Notes: generated by a model from the sequence alone, not told the origin. DNA of 64,000 nucleotides from Xanthobacter sp. NM-59 (GCF_021401125.1 NZ_JACBFQ010000001.1:806001-870000), one strand, 5' to 3'. Counted from the first letter of the stretch, positions 46,393 through 55,990 are shown. Numbers and translations are program-made.

Positions 46393-48382
46393 CCACCCGC
46401 GAGCGCGGGGCCTGACGGCGCGTGGAGATTCCATGCGCCGTCTTCTCCCAGTGGTGCGGACGGCGGACAAGGTCCGTCACGGCACGCCAGGCAGCGAGAG
46501 ACAGCAGCAGCCAATAGAAGGGAAAGCTCAGGAGCAGCCCCGCCCGCAGCGCCATGCCGCGCCGCCTGAGGCCGGTGTGCAGGGTGAGCGCGGCGCTGCC
46601 ATAGCCCACCACGAGGGTGACATAGGTGAGCGCGGAAATGCCCACCTCCACCCAGTTTGAGCCTGGATCCCAGAAATCCCCCCGAGCGAGGTGCCAGAAC
46701 AGCAGCCCCACGCAGATGGGGTGCAGCAAGGTCGAGGCGAACGGGCCTGCGGTAAGCACCAGCACCGCCGCCGTTCCGCCCCAGCCGAGATCCGCCAGCA
46801 AGGCCCCCGGGTGGCGGCCGTGCACCAGCAGCGTCTGGGCCCAGCCCTTCAGCCAGCGGGTGCGCTGCCCCAGCCAGGCCTTGAGCGTGACCGGCGCCTC
46901 TTCAAAGGTACTTGAGGCAATGACCTCCGTGCGCCAGCCCGCACGGGAAAGGCGAACGCCCAGGTCCGCATCCTCCGTGACGTTGAAGGGGTCCCAGCCC
47001 CCCAGCTCCTCGAGAATATCGCGGCGGAAGTGGTTGGAGGTGCCGCCCAGCAGGATCGGCATGTTCAGCGCGCTGAGCGCCGGCAGGAGAACATCAAACT
47101 GGCCTGCATATTCGGCGGCGAAATGGCCGCTGATCCAGCATTCCGCGCCATTGTCCACGCACAGCCGCGCCTGGACGCAGGCCACCCGTGGCCCGCCGGC
47201 GCGAAACGCCGCCAACGCCCGCCTCAGCTGGTCTTCCTCGGGCTGGTCCTCCGCATCGAACACCGCCACATAGCTGCCCCGGGCGAAGGCGAGCGCCGCA
47301 TTGAGCGCCTTCGGCTTGGTGCGTGGCCCCACATCGGCCACCACCACTTCTTCCATATGCGCGGGCAGGCCCACCGCGGCGATGGCCTCGCGGGTCTGCC
47401 GGTCATCGGCCTCCACGACCAGTTTGATGTCGAGCTTTTCCGGCGGATAGTCGAGCGCCCGCATGGCCGCCACCAGCCGGGGTACGCTGGCCGCCTCCTT
47501 ATAGAGCGGGATCAGCAGGCTATAGACGGGCAGATGCCGGTCATCGAGATCCAGCTCCGGCTCATCGCCAGACGGATCATAAAGGCACCCCGCCAGGCGC
47601 AGGGTGGTCCAGGAGAGGAAGACCGCCGAAAGCAGGGCCTGGACGGCGAGCAGCGCCACTTCCCCTGACACCAGCCAGACCATCGCCGCCGCCATCGCAC
47701 CCGTCGCAGCGAGCAGCAGCAATACCCGCTTTGAATCCAGCGTGCCGGCCGAGGAGGCCGGGGCCTTGTCCCGGAACGCGAACGCCGCATCGCGTGCGAT
47801 CGCTTCACCCGCCTGCTCCATCACCTGCCGCCGCAGAGCCCCCGGGGCGATCAGGCGCATGCGCGCCCGCAATGGCGGATCCGCCCGCAGCGCCCGTGCC
47901 AGACGAGACATGGAGCGGCCCCGCGCGGCGAGCGTAAAGACCACGCGCCCACCCGCATCGAGCCCCGCATGGACACCGGTGCGCAGCAGCCCCCTGGCCC
48001 AGTCTGCTACCTCACCCGGCGCCGGCGCCTTGGGCGCGGCGAGATCGGCGACGCCCTCCACCACGGGCAAGCCAAGCCGCCGTGCCATGGCCTGGGCCGC
48101 CTGCGCGTCGCTCACATGCCCGCCACAGCACAACACCTCGTCGGCACCCACGCCCAGGCGGCGCGCGCGGCGCCACGCCCGCTGAAGCAGCGCGGCGGAG
48201 AGAGAGCCCTCGAACGCCGCCAGCTCGAAAGGCAAGGGCGGCGGCTCGTCCACGGGCTGCAGCGGCGCCGGCACCTTTTCGCCAACCGGCTGGGCAGGCC
48301 GCGCTTCCGAAACCGCGCGGAAGGGCTTATTGGAAACCCCGCTGGGCACACCCTTGCGGGCATGCGACGCCCCCGTCACCAT
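46376..48382 (-). CDS. GT2 membrane glycosyltransferase with GspE-N-like N-terminal domain
   Basis: About 668 aa. The N-terminal 200 residues are soluble; SDAQAAQAMARRLGLPVVEG resembles the GspE/MshE N-terminal domain. Then come two membrane helices, a GT2 catalytic domain with VFDAEDQPEEDQ, TEDADLGVRL and the processive QRTRWLKGW motif, and three or four C-terminal helices. Such enzymes make extracellular beta-linked polysaccharide. Start is uncertain: ATG 48382 is chosen because longer reading would overlap the divergent gene. Acceptor and product unknown. Confidence 0.87.
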   Translation of the reverse strand: MVTGASHARKGVPSGVSNKPFRAVSEARPAQPVGEKVPAPLQPVDEPPPLPFELAAFEGSLSAALLQRAWRRARRLGVGADEVLCCGGHVSDAQAAQAMARRLGLPVVEGVADLAAPKAPAPGEVADWARGLLRTGVHAGLDAGGRVVFTLAARGRSMSRLARALRADPPLRARMRLIAPGALRRQVMEQAGEAIARDAAFAFRDKAPASSAGTLDSKRVLLLLAATGAMAAAMVWLVSGEVALLAVQALLSAVFLSWTTLRLAGCLYDPSGDEPELDLDDRHLPVYSLLIPLYKEAASVPRLVAAMRALDYPPEKLDIKLVVEADDRQTREAIAAVGLPAHMEEVVVADVGPRTKPKALNAALAFARGSYVAVFDAEDQPEEDQLRRALAAFRAGGPRVACVQARLCVDNGAECWISGHFAAEYAGQFDVLLPALSALNMPILLGGTSNHFRRDILEELGGWDPFNVTEDADLGVRLSRAGWRTEVIASSTFEEAPVTLKAWLGQRTRWLKGWAQTLLVHGRHPGALLADLGWGGTAAVLVLTAGPFASTLLHPICVGLLFWHLARGDFWDPGSNWVEVGISALTYVTLVVGYGSAALTLHTGLRRRGMALRAGLLLSFPFYWLLLSLAAWRAVTDLVRRPHHWEKTAHGISTRRQAPRSRVVRNSA

Positions 48383-48421
48383 ACGCACCCCAACCCCACC
48401 GCGATGCAGCCTGTAGGTACT

Positions 48422-49342
48422 ATGCGCACCATGGCACAACGAAGTCACGACAACCTTTGGCTGTCGGCGGGCCGCTGGGCGGCGGGACTGGCTCTGCTCC
48501 TGGCGGTCTTTCTGAGCGGCGCGGCCGGCGCGGAATCCCCGCGGCCGGACGCGCCGACACGGGGCCTTTCCGGCCCGGTCGTGGTTCCGAACTTCTGGAA
48601 CGTGGAGCGCCGGCTGGAGCGGCCCGACGCGGCCGATCTGCCCAAGGAGCTGCGGATCGTCACGTCAGACGACTATCCGCCCTTCAATTTCATGAGCGCC
48701 GAGGGCGTGCTCACCGGTTTCAACGTGGATCTCGCCCGCGCCATCTGCGCCGAGCTCCAGGTGGCCTGCGCCATCCAGGCGGTGGCGTTCGACGGCCTGC
48801 TGGAGGCCATGGAGCAAGGGCGGGCCGACGCAGCCATTGCGGGCCTTGCCGCGACGCCCGCCAACCGCGCGGCCCTGGACTTTTCCGAGCGCTATCTCGG
48901 CACGCCGGCACGCTTCGTCGCCCGCAAGGGGAACGCCCCCTCCACCGCCATTCCGGAAACCGTGGCCAGCAAGCGAATAGCCGTGGTGTCCCGCACCGCG
49001 CACGAGGCCTATCTGCGCTCCTTTTTCAACGAAGCCGCCATCCGCCCCTATCCGGACCTGAAGAGCGCGCAGGCGGCGCTGCGCAATGGTGACGTGGACC
49101 TGCTGTTCGCGGACGGCATCACCCTGTCGCTGTGGCTGAACGGCACGGATTCCGCCGGTTGCTGCGTGTTCGTGGGCGGCGCCTTCACGGACAGCCGCTT
49201 CTTCGGCGAGGGCTTCGCCGTGGCGGTGAAGGCCGGAAACGACAAGCTGCGCCACGCCATGGACTATGCCCTCCAGCGCATCTGGGAAAAGGGCGTCTAT
49301 ACGGATCTCTACCTGCGCTGGTTCCCCATCGGCTTCTATTGA
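48422..49342 (+). CDS. periplasmic solute-binding protein, amino-acid type (PBPb)
   Basis: 306-aa precursor with a signal peptide (core AAGLALLLAVFLSGAAGA). Family 3 SBP hallmarks are LRIVTSDDYPPFNFMSAEG, GFNVDLARAICAEL, FDGLLEAMEQGRADAAIAGLA and the lobe-2 block DVDLLFADG. No permease or ATPase gene is beside it, so it may serve an orphan transporter or act as a sensor partner. ATG 48422 or 48431. Its end overlaps the convergent TetR gene by 7 bp. Confidence 0.88.
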   Translation: MRTMAQRSHDNLWLSAGRWAAGLALLLAVFLSGAAGAESPRPDAPTRGLSGPVVVPNFWNVERRLERPDAADLPKELRIVTSDDYPPFNFMSAEGVLTGFNVDLARAICAELQVACAIQAVAFDGLLEAMEQGRADAAIAGLAATPANRAALDFSERYLGTPARFVARKGNAPSTAIPETVASKRIAVVSRTAHEAYLRSFFNEAAIRPYPDLKSAQAALRNGDVDLLFADGITLSLWLNGTDSAGCCVFVGGAFTDSRFFGEGFAVAVKAGNDKLRHAMDYALQRIWEKGVYTDLYLRWFPIGFY

Positions 49343-49968
49343 GGCGATCCGGCCAGGGTGCGCGCCACCGTCTCGATGCCCTGCGGATCGTCCGCAATCG
49401 TATCGGTGAGAAGGCGCACCCAGTTGAAGCCGATATAAAGCGCAAGCAGATGCGGCACCGCCTCGCCCCGGATCTCCCCCCGCGCGGCGGCCTCATCAAA
49501 CATGGCCCGAACATCCTTGAGCCGCTCGGGAAGGAACTTGTCGCGCAGGGCGGCCAGCGCCGCTTCGCTGGTCTGCGCCTCGGCGATCAAGGCGCGGAAG
49601 GTGCGGCCCGAAGGCGTGGTGCGCCAGAACGTCCATAGCGCCCGCGTGTAGGCCAGAAGGTCGCTCCACAGCGCCCCGGTTTCCGGCGGCACAAGGGCGG
49701 CGCTCTTCTCGGCGCTGTACACGTCGATGAAAAGATCCGTCTTGGTGGGCCACCAGCGGTAGATGGTGGGCTTGCCCGCCCCCGCCCGCCGCGCCACCTC
49801 GTCGATGGAAAACCCGGAATAGCCCTTCTCCGCCAAAAGGCCGCGGGCCGCTTCCAGGATCGCCGCCTCTGCCTCGGGATTACGCCGGGCCCCGATGGAC
49901 GCCCGGCGGCGCCCCTCCCCGGCATGGTCTTGGTGCGGGCCCTCGACCCGTGATGCGTCGCGCGTCAA
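49336..49968 (-). CDS. TetR/AcrR-family regulator
   Basis: 210 aa. Helix-turn-helix at about 35-75 (AAILEAARGLLAEKGYSGFSIDEVARRAGAGKPTIYRWW is the family block, shown here by its extremes AILEAAR and KPTIYRWW). The C-terminal ligand-binding half is helical. It probably represses itself and the small membrane-protein gene through two palindromes in the 87-bp gap between their starts. Confidence 0.92.
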   Translation of the reverse strand: MTRDASRVEGPHQDHAGEGRRRASIGARRNPEAEAAILEAARGLLAEKGYSGFSIDEVARRAGAGKPTIYRWWPTKTDLFIDVYSAEKSAALVPPETGALWSDLLAYTRALWTFWRTTPSGRTFRALIAEAQTSEAALAALRDKFLPERLKDVRAMFDEAAARGEIRGEAVPHLLALYIGFNWVRLLTDTIADDPQGIETVARTLAGSPQ

Positions 49969-49993
49969 ATCCTCGCTCCTCAGGCACCTCTTG

Positions 49994-50015
49994 ATAAACG
50001 ATACGGCTCGTTTAT
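49994..50015. promoter_or_regulatory. operator-like inverted repeat 1
   Basis: ATAAACGA (49994-50001) and TCGTTTAT (50008-50015), perfect 8-bp arms with a 6-nt spacer, in the TetR intergenic region. Contains the AAACG/CGTTT half sites shared with repeat 2. Confidence 0.6.
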
Positions 50016-50027
50016 ATATAACTCAAT

Positions 50028-50044
50028 CGAAACGGATCGTTTCG
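50028..50044. promoter_or_regulatory. operator-like inverted repeat 2
   Basis: CGAAACG (50028-50034), GAT, CGTTTCG (50038-50044): perfect 7-bp arms with a 3-nt spacer, just before the start of the small divergent gene. Same AAACG/CGTTT half sites as repeat 1 but different spacing. Confidence 0.6.
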
Positions 50045-50055
50045 GAACTGCAAGG

Positions 50056-50301
50056 ATGCCCACGATGCCCCGCTTGCGTACTCTCTTTCACCTGCCCACC
50101 CTTGCCCACCTGCGATTTCTGGGCCTGATGATGGTTGGCGCCTATCTTCTCATCAACCTCATCCTGGCCCTGCTGTCTCCCCTCACCGTCGATTGGCCGG
50201 TGTGGGCCACCACTTTGTGCGCGGTGCCGCCCATGGTGGTGGGCATGGTGCATGTTGTTCTGCCCCTGTCGCGGGGCCGTGGCGCGTCTCGTGCGCGTTG
50301 A
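50056..50301 (+). CDS. small two-helix membrane protein (DUF2798-like?)
   Basis: 81 aa. Two hydrophobic segments (about 21-42 and 49-70) are separated by a short VDWPVW turn, with a basic N-terminus and an Arg-rich tail. It resembles small DUF2798-type proteins only loosely. It is divergent from tetR with operator-like palindromes directly upstream, and is the likely regulated target. Possible role: a small membrane stress or efflux accessory protein, not established. Confidence 0.65.
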   Translation: MPTMPRLRTLFHLPTLAHLRFLGLMMVGAYLLINLILALLSPLTVDWPVWATTLCAVPPMVVGMVHVVLPLSRGRGASRAR

Positions 50302-50352
50302 CGCAACCCTCGCGCCTTCCTAAGTATCGCGCTCCATTTTTTGGAGTTTGTC

Positions 50353-52026
50353 ATGACTGAAGCCTCGTCCGCCCTTGCTGCCCCGGCCGAACTCGCCGGT
50401 GAGCTGAAGCGCGTCGCCGAGACGGCCACCGCCTGGCCGTTCGAGGAGGCACGCAAGCTGGTGGAGCGGCTGAAGCGCAAACCCAAGGATGAAGTGCTGT
50501 TCGAGACCGGCTACGGCCCCTCGGGCCTGCCGCATATCGGCACCTTCGGCGAGGTGGCCCGCACCACCATGGTGCGCCACGCCTTCCGCATCCTCACCGA
50601 GGACAAGGTGAAGACGCGCCTGCTGTGCTTCTCCGATGACATGGACGGCATGCGCAAGATTCCGGAAAACGTGCCGGATCCGGCGGCCCTGAAGCCCTAT
50701 CTTCAGATGCCGCTCACGCGCGTGCCCAATCCCTTTGGCGGCGACTATCCGAGCTTCGGCGACCACAACAACGCCATGCTCCGCCGCTTCCTCGACACCT
50801 TTGGCTTCGATTACGAGTTCGCCAGCGCCACGGACTATTACACCTCCGGCAAGCTTGATCCGATCCTGCTGAAGGCCACGGAAAAGTATGATGACATCAT
50901 GGCCATCATGCTGCCCACCCTCGGCGAGGAGCGCCAGGCCACCTATTCCCCGTTCCTGCCCATCTCGCCCACTTCCGGGCGGGTGCTCTACGTGCCGCTG
51001 AAGGACGTGAATGCCAAGGCCGGCACCATCACGTTCACCGACGAGGACGGGCAGGACAAGACCCTCCCCGTCACCGGCGGCCATGTGAAGCTGCAGTGGA
51101 AGCCCGACTTCGGGGCGCGCTGGGCCACGCTCGGCGTCGACTTCGAGATGTTCGGCAAGGACCACCAGACCAACGCGCCGATCTATGACCGCATCTGCGA
51201 GGTTCTCGGTGGAACCGCGCCCGAGCATTTCGTGTATGAGCTGTTCCTTGACGAGAAGGGACAGAAGATCTCCAAGTCGAAGGGCAATGGCCTGACCATC
51301 GACGAGTGGCTGACCTATGCCAGTCCGGAGAGCCTCGCGCTCTACATGTTCCAGTCGCCGCGCTCGGCCAAGAAGCTGCATTTCGACGTCATTCCGAAGG
51401 CGGTGGACGAGTATTTCAACTTCCTCGCCCGCTATCCCCAGCAGGATTGGAAGCTGCGCTTCGGCAATCCCGTGTGGCACATCCATTCCGGCAACCCGCC
51501 CAAGGTGGATATGCCGGTGTCCTTCACCATGCTGCTGAACCTGGCCTCCGCCTCCAATACCGAGGACGAGGCGGTGCTGTGGGGCTTCCTCAACCGGCAC
51601 GTCGCCGGGGTTTCCGCCGACACCCACCCCAAGCTCGCCGAGCTGGTGCGCTATGCAGTGAAGTATTTCCACGACTTCGTGAAGCCCAACAAGGTGTTCC
51701 GCGCGCCGGACGAGGTCGAGCGGGCGGCCCTCGCGAGCCTTGATGCGGCGCTCGCCGCCCTGCCCGCCACCGCCACCGCCGACGACATCCAGACCGCGCT
51801 TTACGACGTCGCGCGCCCCATCCCGCGCTATCAGGATCTGAAGGCCAAAGGTGCGACGCCGGAGCGCCCCGGCGTCTCGGTGGAGTGGTTCAATACCCTG
51901 TATCAGGTGCTGCTGGGCCTGGAGCGCGGCCCGCGCTTCGGCTCGTTCGTGGCGATCTATGGCGTTCCGGAGACCCGCGCCCTCATCGCCAAGGCGCTTA
52001 CGGGCGACCTTGCCGGCGCGGCCTGA
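50353..52026 (+). CDS. lysS: lysyl-tRNA synthetase, class I
   Basis: 557 aa. Class I LysRS, the archaeal-type enzyme found in alphaproteobacteria and spirochaetes. The HIGH-type motif is in [13 protein letters not shown] and the KMSKS-type is KISKSKG. Insert and C-terminal helical anticodon domain follow. ATG 50353 has GGAG 8 nt upstream. Monocistronic with its own terminator. Confidence 0.96.
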   Translation: MTEASSALAAPAELAGELKRVAETATAWPFEEARKLVERLKRKPKDEVLFETGYGPSGLPHIGTFGEVARTTMVRHAFRILTEDKVKTRLLCFSDDMDGMRKIPENVPDPAALKPYLQMPLTRVPNPFGGDYPSFGDHNNAMLRRFLDTFGFDYEFASATDYYTSGKLDPILLKATEKYDDIMAIMLPTLGEERQATYSPFLPISPTSGRVLYVPLKDVNAKAGTITFTDEDGQDKTLPVTGGHVKLQWKPDFGARWATLGVDFEMFGKDHQTNAPIYDRICEVLGGTAPEHFVYELFLDEKGQKISKSKGNGLTIDEWLTYASPESLALYMFQSPRSAKKLHFDVIPKAVDEYFNFLARYPQQDWKLRFGNPVWHIHSGNPPKVDMPVSFTMLLNLASASNTEDEAVLWGFLNRHVAGVSADTHPKLAELVRYAVKYFHDFVKPNKVFRAPDEVERAALASLDAALAALPATATADDIQTALYDVARPIPRYQDLKAKGATPERPGVSVEWFNTLYQVLLGLERGPRFGSFVAIYGVPETRALIAKALTGDLAGAA

Positions 52027-52050
52027 AGCCTTGCCCCAAACGTATTGAAA

Positions 52051-52086
52051 AGGGGCCCGTGAGCTTGCTCGCGGGCCCCTTTTTTA
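52051..52086 (+). terminator. rho-independent terminator of lysS
   Basis: Stem AGGGGCCCG / CGGGCCCCT with an inner GAGC/CTC extension and TTG loop, followed by TTTTTT. Confidence 0.93.
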
Positions 52087-52180
52087 TGTCTCTCGGGCGT
52101 TCGTAAAGAGGCCGCCGGGTCACGTGGGAGGCCGCGCGGGGAACGAAGCAAACGGCCCCGCTCCTTCCGTGGCAGCGACC

Positions 52181-53611
52181 TCAAGGCGGAGACAGCTGCA
52201 CGCCTTTGTCGAGCCGCGCGGGATCCGCGCCCCGATCCGCGGGCCCGGGGCTTCCCGCGATGACATAGCGGTTTCGCCCGCCTTCCTTCGCCAGATAGAG
52301 GGCCCGGTCTCCCTCGCGCAGCAGCGCCCCGACGCTGCAGCCCGCCGCGACCAGCTCCGGGCTCGCCACGGCGATGCCAACGCTGAGCCCCACTTCCACA
52401 ACGGTGCCCTGGCAGGGAATCGGCTGCCCGGTAAGCTCGATCAGGCGGGAGGAAAGGCGCTCCGCGCGCTCCTGCGGATCCGCTCCCGCCGCCAGCACCA
52501 CCACGAACTCATCGCCCCCCAGCCGCGCCACGAGATCGTCCTTGCCGCCAGCCTGCAGAAAGCGATCAGCCACCGTCCGCAGGACGACATCGCCCGCCTC
52601 ATGACCGCGCGTGTCATTGATTTGCTTGAAGCGGTCCAGGTCGAGGCAGAGCAGGGCGAAGCCCGAGGCCGTGCGCTGGGCGCGCGCCAGTTCCATGTCC
52701 AGGCGCTCCTGCAGCAGGCTGCGATTAGCGAGGCCCGTCAGCGCATCGTGCGCGGCGAGATAAGCCAAGCGGGCCTCGGCGGCCTTGCGCCGGGAAATGT
52801 CGCGCACCGACACGACATAGCCGTCCGGCTGCGCGGTCCTGCGGTCATAGGTCAGGCGGATGAAGGCCTCGATCCACACCCAGCTGCCATCTTTGTGGCG
52901 CTGGCGCTGCTCGCTGCGCCCCTGCTCCAGGCGCCCTTCACGGACCTGCCGCATCAGCTCGCGGAATTCAGGAAGATCGTCGGGATGCACCAGCTCTATG
53001 GCGCGCCGCCCCACCAGTTCAGCAGGCTCGTAACCCAACAGTGCCCGAACCGCCGGCGACACATAGAGGCGTACGCCGTCCAGCGTCCCACGCACGATGG
53101 TGTCGGTCGAATGGTCGGCGAGCAGCCGGTAAAGGTCCGCCTGCTCGCGGGCCCGGCGCGCCGTCGCCTCCACGCGGAATTGAGCTGCGGCCAGGGTGCC
53201 AAAGGCGCCAAGGCGCTGGCGCATGTCCGGTGGAAAGGGCCGCGCCTGCGTATCCACCAGCACCAGAGCAGCCGGGGCGGTCTGGGCTTGGGGCTCATCG
53301 CCACCCTCCACGAGGGCCACGGCAGCGCAGAACCCTGCGTCGGTACATTGCGAAGGAAAGGCACCCGTGAGGTCGGGCGCCATGGCCTCCACGTCCTCAA
53401 TCACCTCCACGGCGCGGGTCTGCCCGGCGCGCCTGCGCATCTCCTCCAGTCCGTCGGCAAGCGGCGCGGCACCGCTTTCGTCACGAGCGCGGACCACAGT
53501 GGCACAGCTCACGCCAAAGACCTCGCGCGCGAGCTGGCACAGCGCGTCGTCAGCGCGCGCGAGCTGCGCTTCCAGCTCGTCCCTGGCCACACCGGGCGCT
53601 GCCACGGTCAT
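52181..53611 (-). CDS. GAF-PAS-GGDEF diguanylate cyclase
   Basis: 476 aa, no membrane helix. A GAF-like region is at about 25-150, a PAS/PAC domain at about 158-280 (LYRLLADHSTDTIVRGTLDG, RRKAAEARL), and a GGDEF domain at 285-460. The active site RLGGDEF is intact (GGDEF 365-369), so c-di-GMP synthesis is expected. The allosteric RxxD I-site, normally five residues before, reads GKDD (356-359), lacking the arginine. ATG 53611 has a G-rich ribosome site. Divergent from the peroxiredoxin gene. Confidence 0.92.
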   Translation of the reverse strand: MTVAAPGVARDELEAQLARADDALCQLAREVFGVSCATVVRARDESGAAPLADGLEEMRRRAGQTRAVEVIEDVEAMAPDLTGAFPSQCTDAGFCAAVALVEGGDEPQAQTAPAALVLVDTQARPFPPDMRQRLGAFGTLAAAQFRVEATARRAREQADLYRLLADHSTDTIVRGTLDGVRLYVSPAVRALLGYEPAELVGRRAIELVHPDDLPEFRELMRQVREGRLEQGRSEQRQRHKDGSWVWIEAFIRLTYDRRTAQPDGYVVSVRDISRRKAAEARLAYLAAHDALTGLANRSLLQERLDMELARAQRTASGFALLCLDLDRFKQINDTRGHEAGDVVLRTVADRFLQAGGKDDLVARLGGDEFVVVLAAGADPQERAERLSSRLIELTGQPIPCQGTVVEVGLSVGIAVASPELVAAGCSVGALLREGDRALYLAKEGGRNRYVIAGSPGPADRGADPARLDKGVQLSPP

Positions 53612-53792
53612 CGGCACTTCACCCCCTCCCCAACGCAATGGCGCACTGCCGCCGCATCATAGGGTCACCGACCAGCCGACGCACCTCCCGCTCCGCCCTT
53701 GCTGCACCGCGACACATTATTTGCCAATATCCATCGACTTAGTTATATATTATCGCCAACGCCGATCGATGGCTGAATCATTGGAGTGAGAC

Positions 53793-54428
53793 ATGAGTCT
53801 GCGCCTTGGGGACGTCGTTCCCGACTTCACCGCCGAAACCACCGAGGGGCCCATCTCCTTCCATTCCTGGCTCGGGGACAGCTGGGGCATCCTCTTCTCC
53901 CACCCCAAGAATTTCACGCCGGTGTGCACCACCGAGCTGGGCCAGGTGGCTCATCTCAAGGGGGAGTTCGACAAAAGGGGCGTGAAGGTGATCGGCCTTT
54001 CGGTCGACGCGGTCGAGAACCACCCGGCATGGGTTCAGGACATCAAGGACGCCACCGGCGCCACGTTGAACTTTCCCCTCATCGCCGATGCGGACCGAAA
54101 GGTCTCGACCCTTTATGACCTGATCCACCCCAATGCCAGCGACACGGCAACGGTGCGCTCTGTCTTCATCATCGGGCCGGACAAGAAGCTCAAGCTGTCG
54201 ATCACCTATCCCGCCTCCACCGGGCGGAACTTCCAGGAAATCCTGCGGGTGATCGATTCTCTCCAGCTCACCGCGCACCATTCGGTGGCGACCCCGGTGG
54301 ACTGGAAGCCAGGCGACGACGTCATCATCGTGCCGTCGCTGTCCGACGCTGCGGCGAAGGAGAAGTTTCCCGAAGGGTGGAAGGCCGTGAAGCCCTATCT
54401 GCGGCTGGTGCCGCAGCCTGGCAAGTGA
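53793..54428 (+). CDS. 1-Cys peroxiredoxin (Prx6/AhpC-TSA)
   Basis: 211 aa. Peroxidatic C45 in PVCTTE; there is no second cysteine, and the long C-terminal domain with PVDWKPGDDVIIVPS is typical of the Prx6 subfamily. It reduces peroxides in the cytosol. TTGGAGTGAG gives the ribosome site. An AT-rich promoter patch lies upstream (53735-53760). Confidence 0.95.
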   Translation: MSLRLGDVVPDFTAETTEGPISFHSWLGDSWGILFSHPKNFTPVCTTELGQVAHLKGEFDKRGVKVIGLSVDAVENHPAWVQDIKDATGATLNFPLIADADRKVSTLYDLIHPNASDTATVRSVFIIGPDKKLKLSITYPASTGRNFQEILRVIDSLQLTAHHSVATPVDWKPGDDVIIVPSLSDAAAKEKFPEGWKAVKPYLRLVPQPGK

Positions 54429-54485
54429 CGGGCCGGGCCGCGCGCCTCGCCGTCCGGTCGGCCCCAGGGCCGACCGGAACCCGTT

Positions 54486-54908
54486 TCAGGCCGACATGAT
54501 GTAGTCGCGCAGGGCCGCGTGCTCGCGCTCCATCTCCTCCACGCGGTACTTCACCACGTCGCCGATGGAGATGATGCCCACGAGGCGGTCCCCATCCACC
54601 ACGGGCACGTGGCGGAAGCGGCCGCGCGTCATGCGCTCCATGATCATGGGAATGGTTTCGTCGGCTGTGCAGGTCACCACCGCCCGCGTCATCACCTGCT
54701 CGAGCGGCAGCGACAGCGCTTCGGTTCCCCGCTCTCCGAGCAGGCGCACAACGTCGCGCTCCGAGATGATGCCTTCCACACCCATGTGCCCGTCCACCAC
54801 CACGATGGCGCCGATGTGATGGCGCGCCACCGCCTCACTCACGGTCGCCTGCGGAGAGATGGTGACGATATCCCCGCCCTTATGCTGCAGAATTCTGCTC
54901 ACGGTCAT
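54486..54908 (-). CDS. two-CBS-domain protein
   Basis: 140 aa from ATG 54908, with AGGGAGAGGA upstream. Two CBS motifs: the first with IGAIVVVDGHMGVEGIISERDVVRLL, the second with FRHVPVVDGDRLVGIISIGDVVKYR. Such stand-alone pairs bind adenine nucleotides. The first motif is shorter than usual between TVSEAV and RHHIGAIVV, lacking about one helical turn. Convergent with the peroxiredoxin gene. Confidence 0.9.
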   Translation of the reverse strand: MTVSRILQHKGGDIVTISPQATVSEAVARHHIGAIVVVDGHMGVEGIISERDVVRLLGERGTEALSLPLEQVMTRAVVTCTADETIPMIMERMTRGRFRHVPVVDGDRLVGIISIGDVVKYRVEEMEREHAALRDYIMSA

Positions 54909-55080
54909 TGGCGTCCTCTCCCTTTCGGAATCCGGCCGGGGTCCGGTGTGGCCCGGTTGCTTTTGCCCGTGCCGGCCTGCTCCAAGGGAAAGGATCACTC
55001 GCAATGGCCGCCGACGCAAGTGCGCTTCGCACTCGCGCAACGTCAAGCTGTAGCGATATACCGGATGTTGGGATTCCGCC

Positions 55081-55824
55081 TCAGCGCCCCCGGGGACGCG
55101 CCACGGGATCGAATAGGCCGAATAGCAGCAGGCCGGCGGCAAAGCCGCCCACATGGGCCTGCCAGGCCACTTCCGCCCCCTCCGTTCCCGGCATGGAAAC
55201 ACCCAGGCCGAACAGCAGGTTGAGGCCAAACCAGATGGCGATGAAAATGAGCAGCTGCGGGTTCTTCAGGCTTTGCAGCAGGGATTCGGCCGGGTGGTGG
55301 TCGCCCGCCCCCATTCCGCCGGCCAGGATGCCCCCGGGCGACACGGCGAACCGCATCGCCGCCGCCATGGCCCCCGACACCGTCGCCGAAGCGCCGATCA
55401 GGGGCGCGATGCCGTCCGGATAAGCCAGATAGTGCGCCCCGGCGCCCGCGGCCGCGGTGACCACGCAAAACAGCAGAAAACGCAGGGTGCCGAACCGGCG
55501 CGCCACCGGTGTTCCGAACGCCAGGAACCAGATGAGGTTGACGCCAAGGTGCATCCAATTGGCGTGGAGCAGCGCATAGCTCACCACGGACCACACCTTC
55601 GGCCCCCAGCCGCCCGGCAGATAGAACATCGTATCTGGCAGGCTGTATCGCGCCGGGATGAAGGCGAAATAGGTCAGCACCTCCAGGTCCGCCGCCTGGC
55701 TGAGGATGAGCACACGCACTGCATGGATCATGATCAGCGTGAGCGCCACGCTGACGATGCTCGCAGGCAGATTAAAGACCGGCTCGCGAGCCGGCGCGGG
55801 GGGGAGAGGCGGACGGTACAGCAC
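55081..55824 (-). CDS. rhomboid-family intramembrane serine protease
   Basis: 247 aa from GTG 55824; a TTG at 55947 is an alternative but would add a non-conserved extension. Six membrane helices. Hallmarks: LLHANWMHLGVN (His/Asn of helix 2), catalytic S146 in IGASATVSG and H224 in AHVGGFAAGLL. The usual glycine after the Ser (GASG) is alanine here. Substrate unknown. Confidence 0.85.
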   Translation of the reverse strand: MLYRPPLPPAPAREPVFNLPASIVSVALTLIMIHAVRVLILSQAADLEVLTYFAFIPARYSLPDTMFYLPGGWGPKVWSVVSYALLHANWMHLGVNLIWFLAFGTPVARRFGTLRFLLFCVVTAAAGAGAHYLAYPDGIAPLIGASATVSGAMAAAMRFAVSPGGILAGGMGAGDHHPAESLLQSLKNPQLLIFIAIWFGLNLLFGLGVSMPGTEGAEVAWQAHVGGFAAGLLLFGLFDPVARPRGR

Positions 55825-55990
55825 GCTTCCGACATAGGCAGGCGCACCGCCCTCGGCAAGGAAAATCCCCCGCCCCGCGCGCGCCGCGATAGCGGGCCCT
55901 CCACAGGGCTTCAGGCCGTTAAGGTTAATAGAAGGTTGACGAAGCAATTGCGGCCGAGGTGAGGCATTATCATTTTGTTAACTTCTGCGG

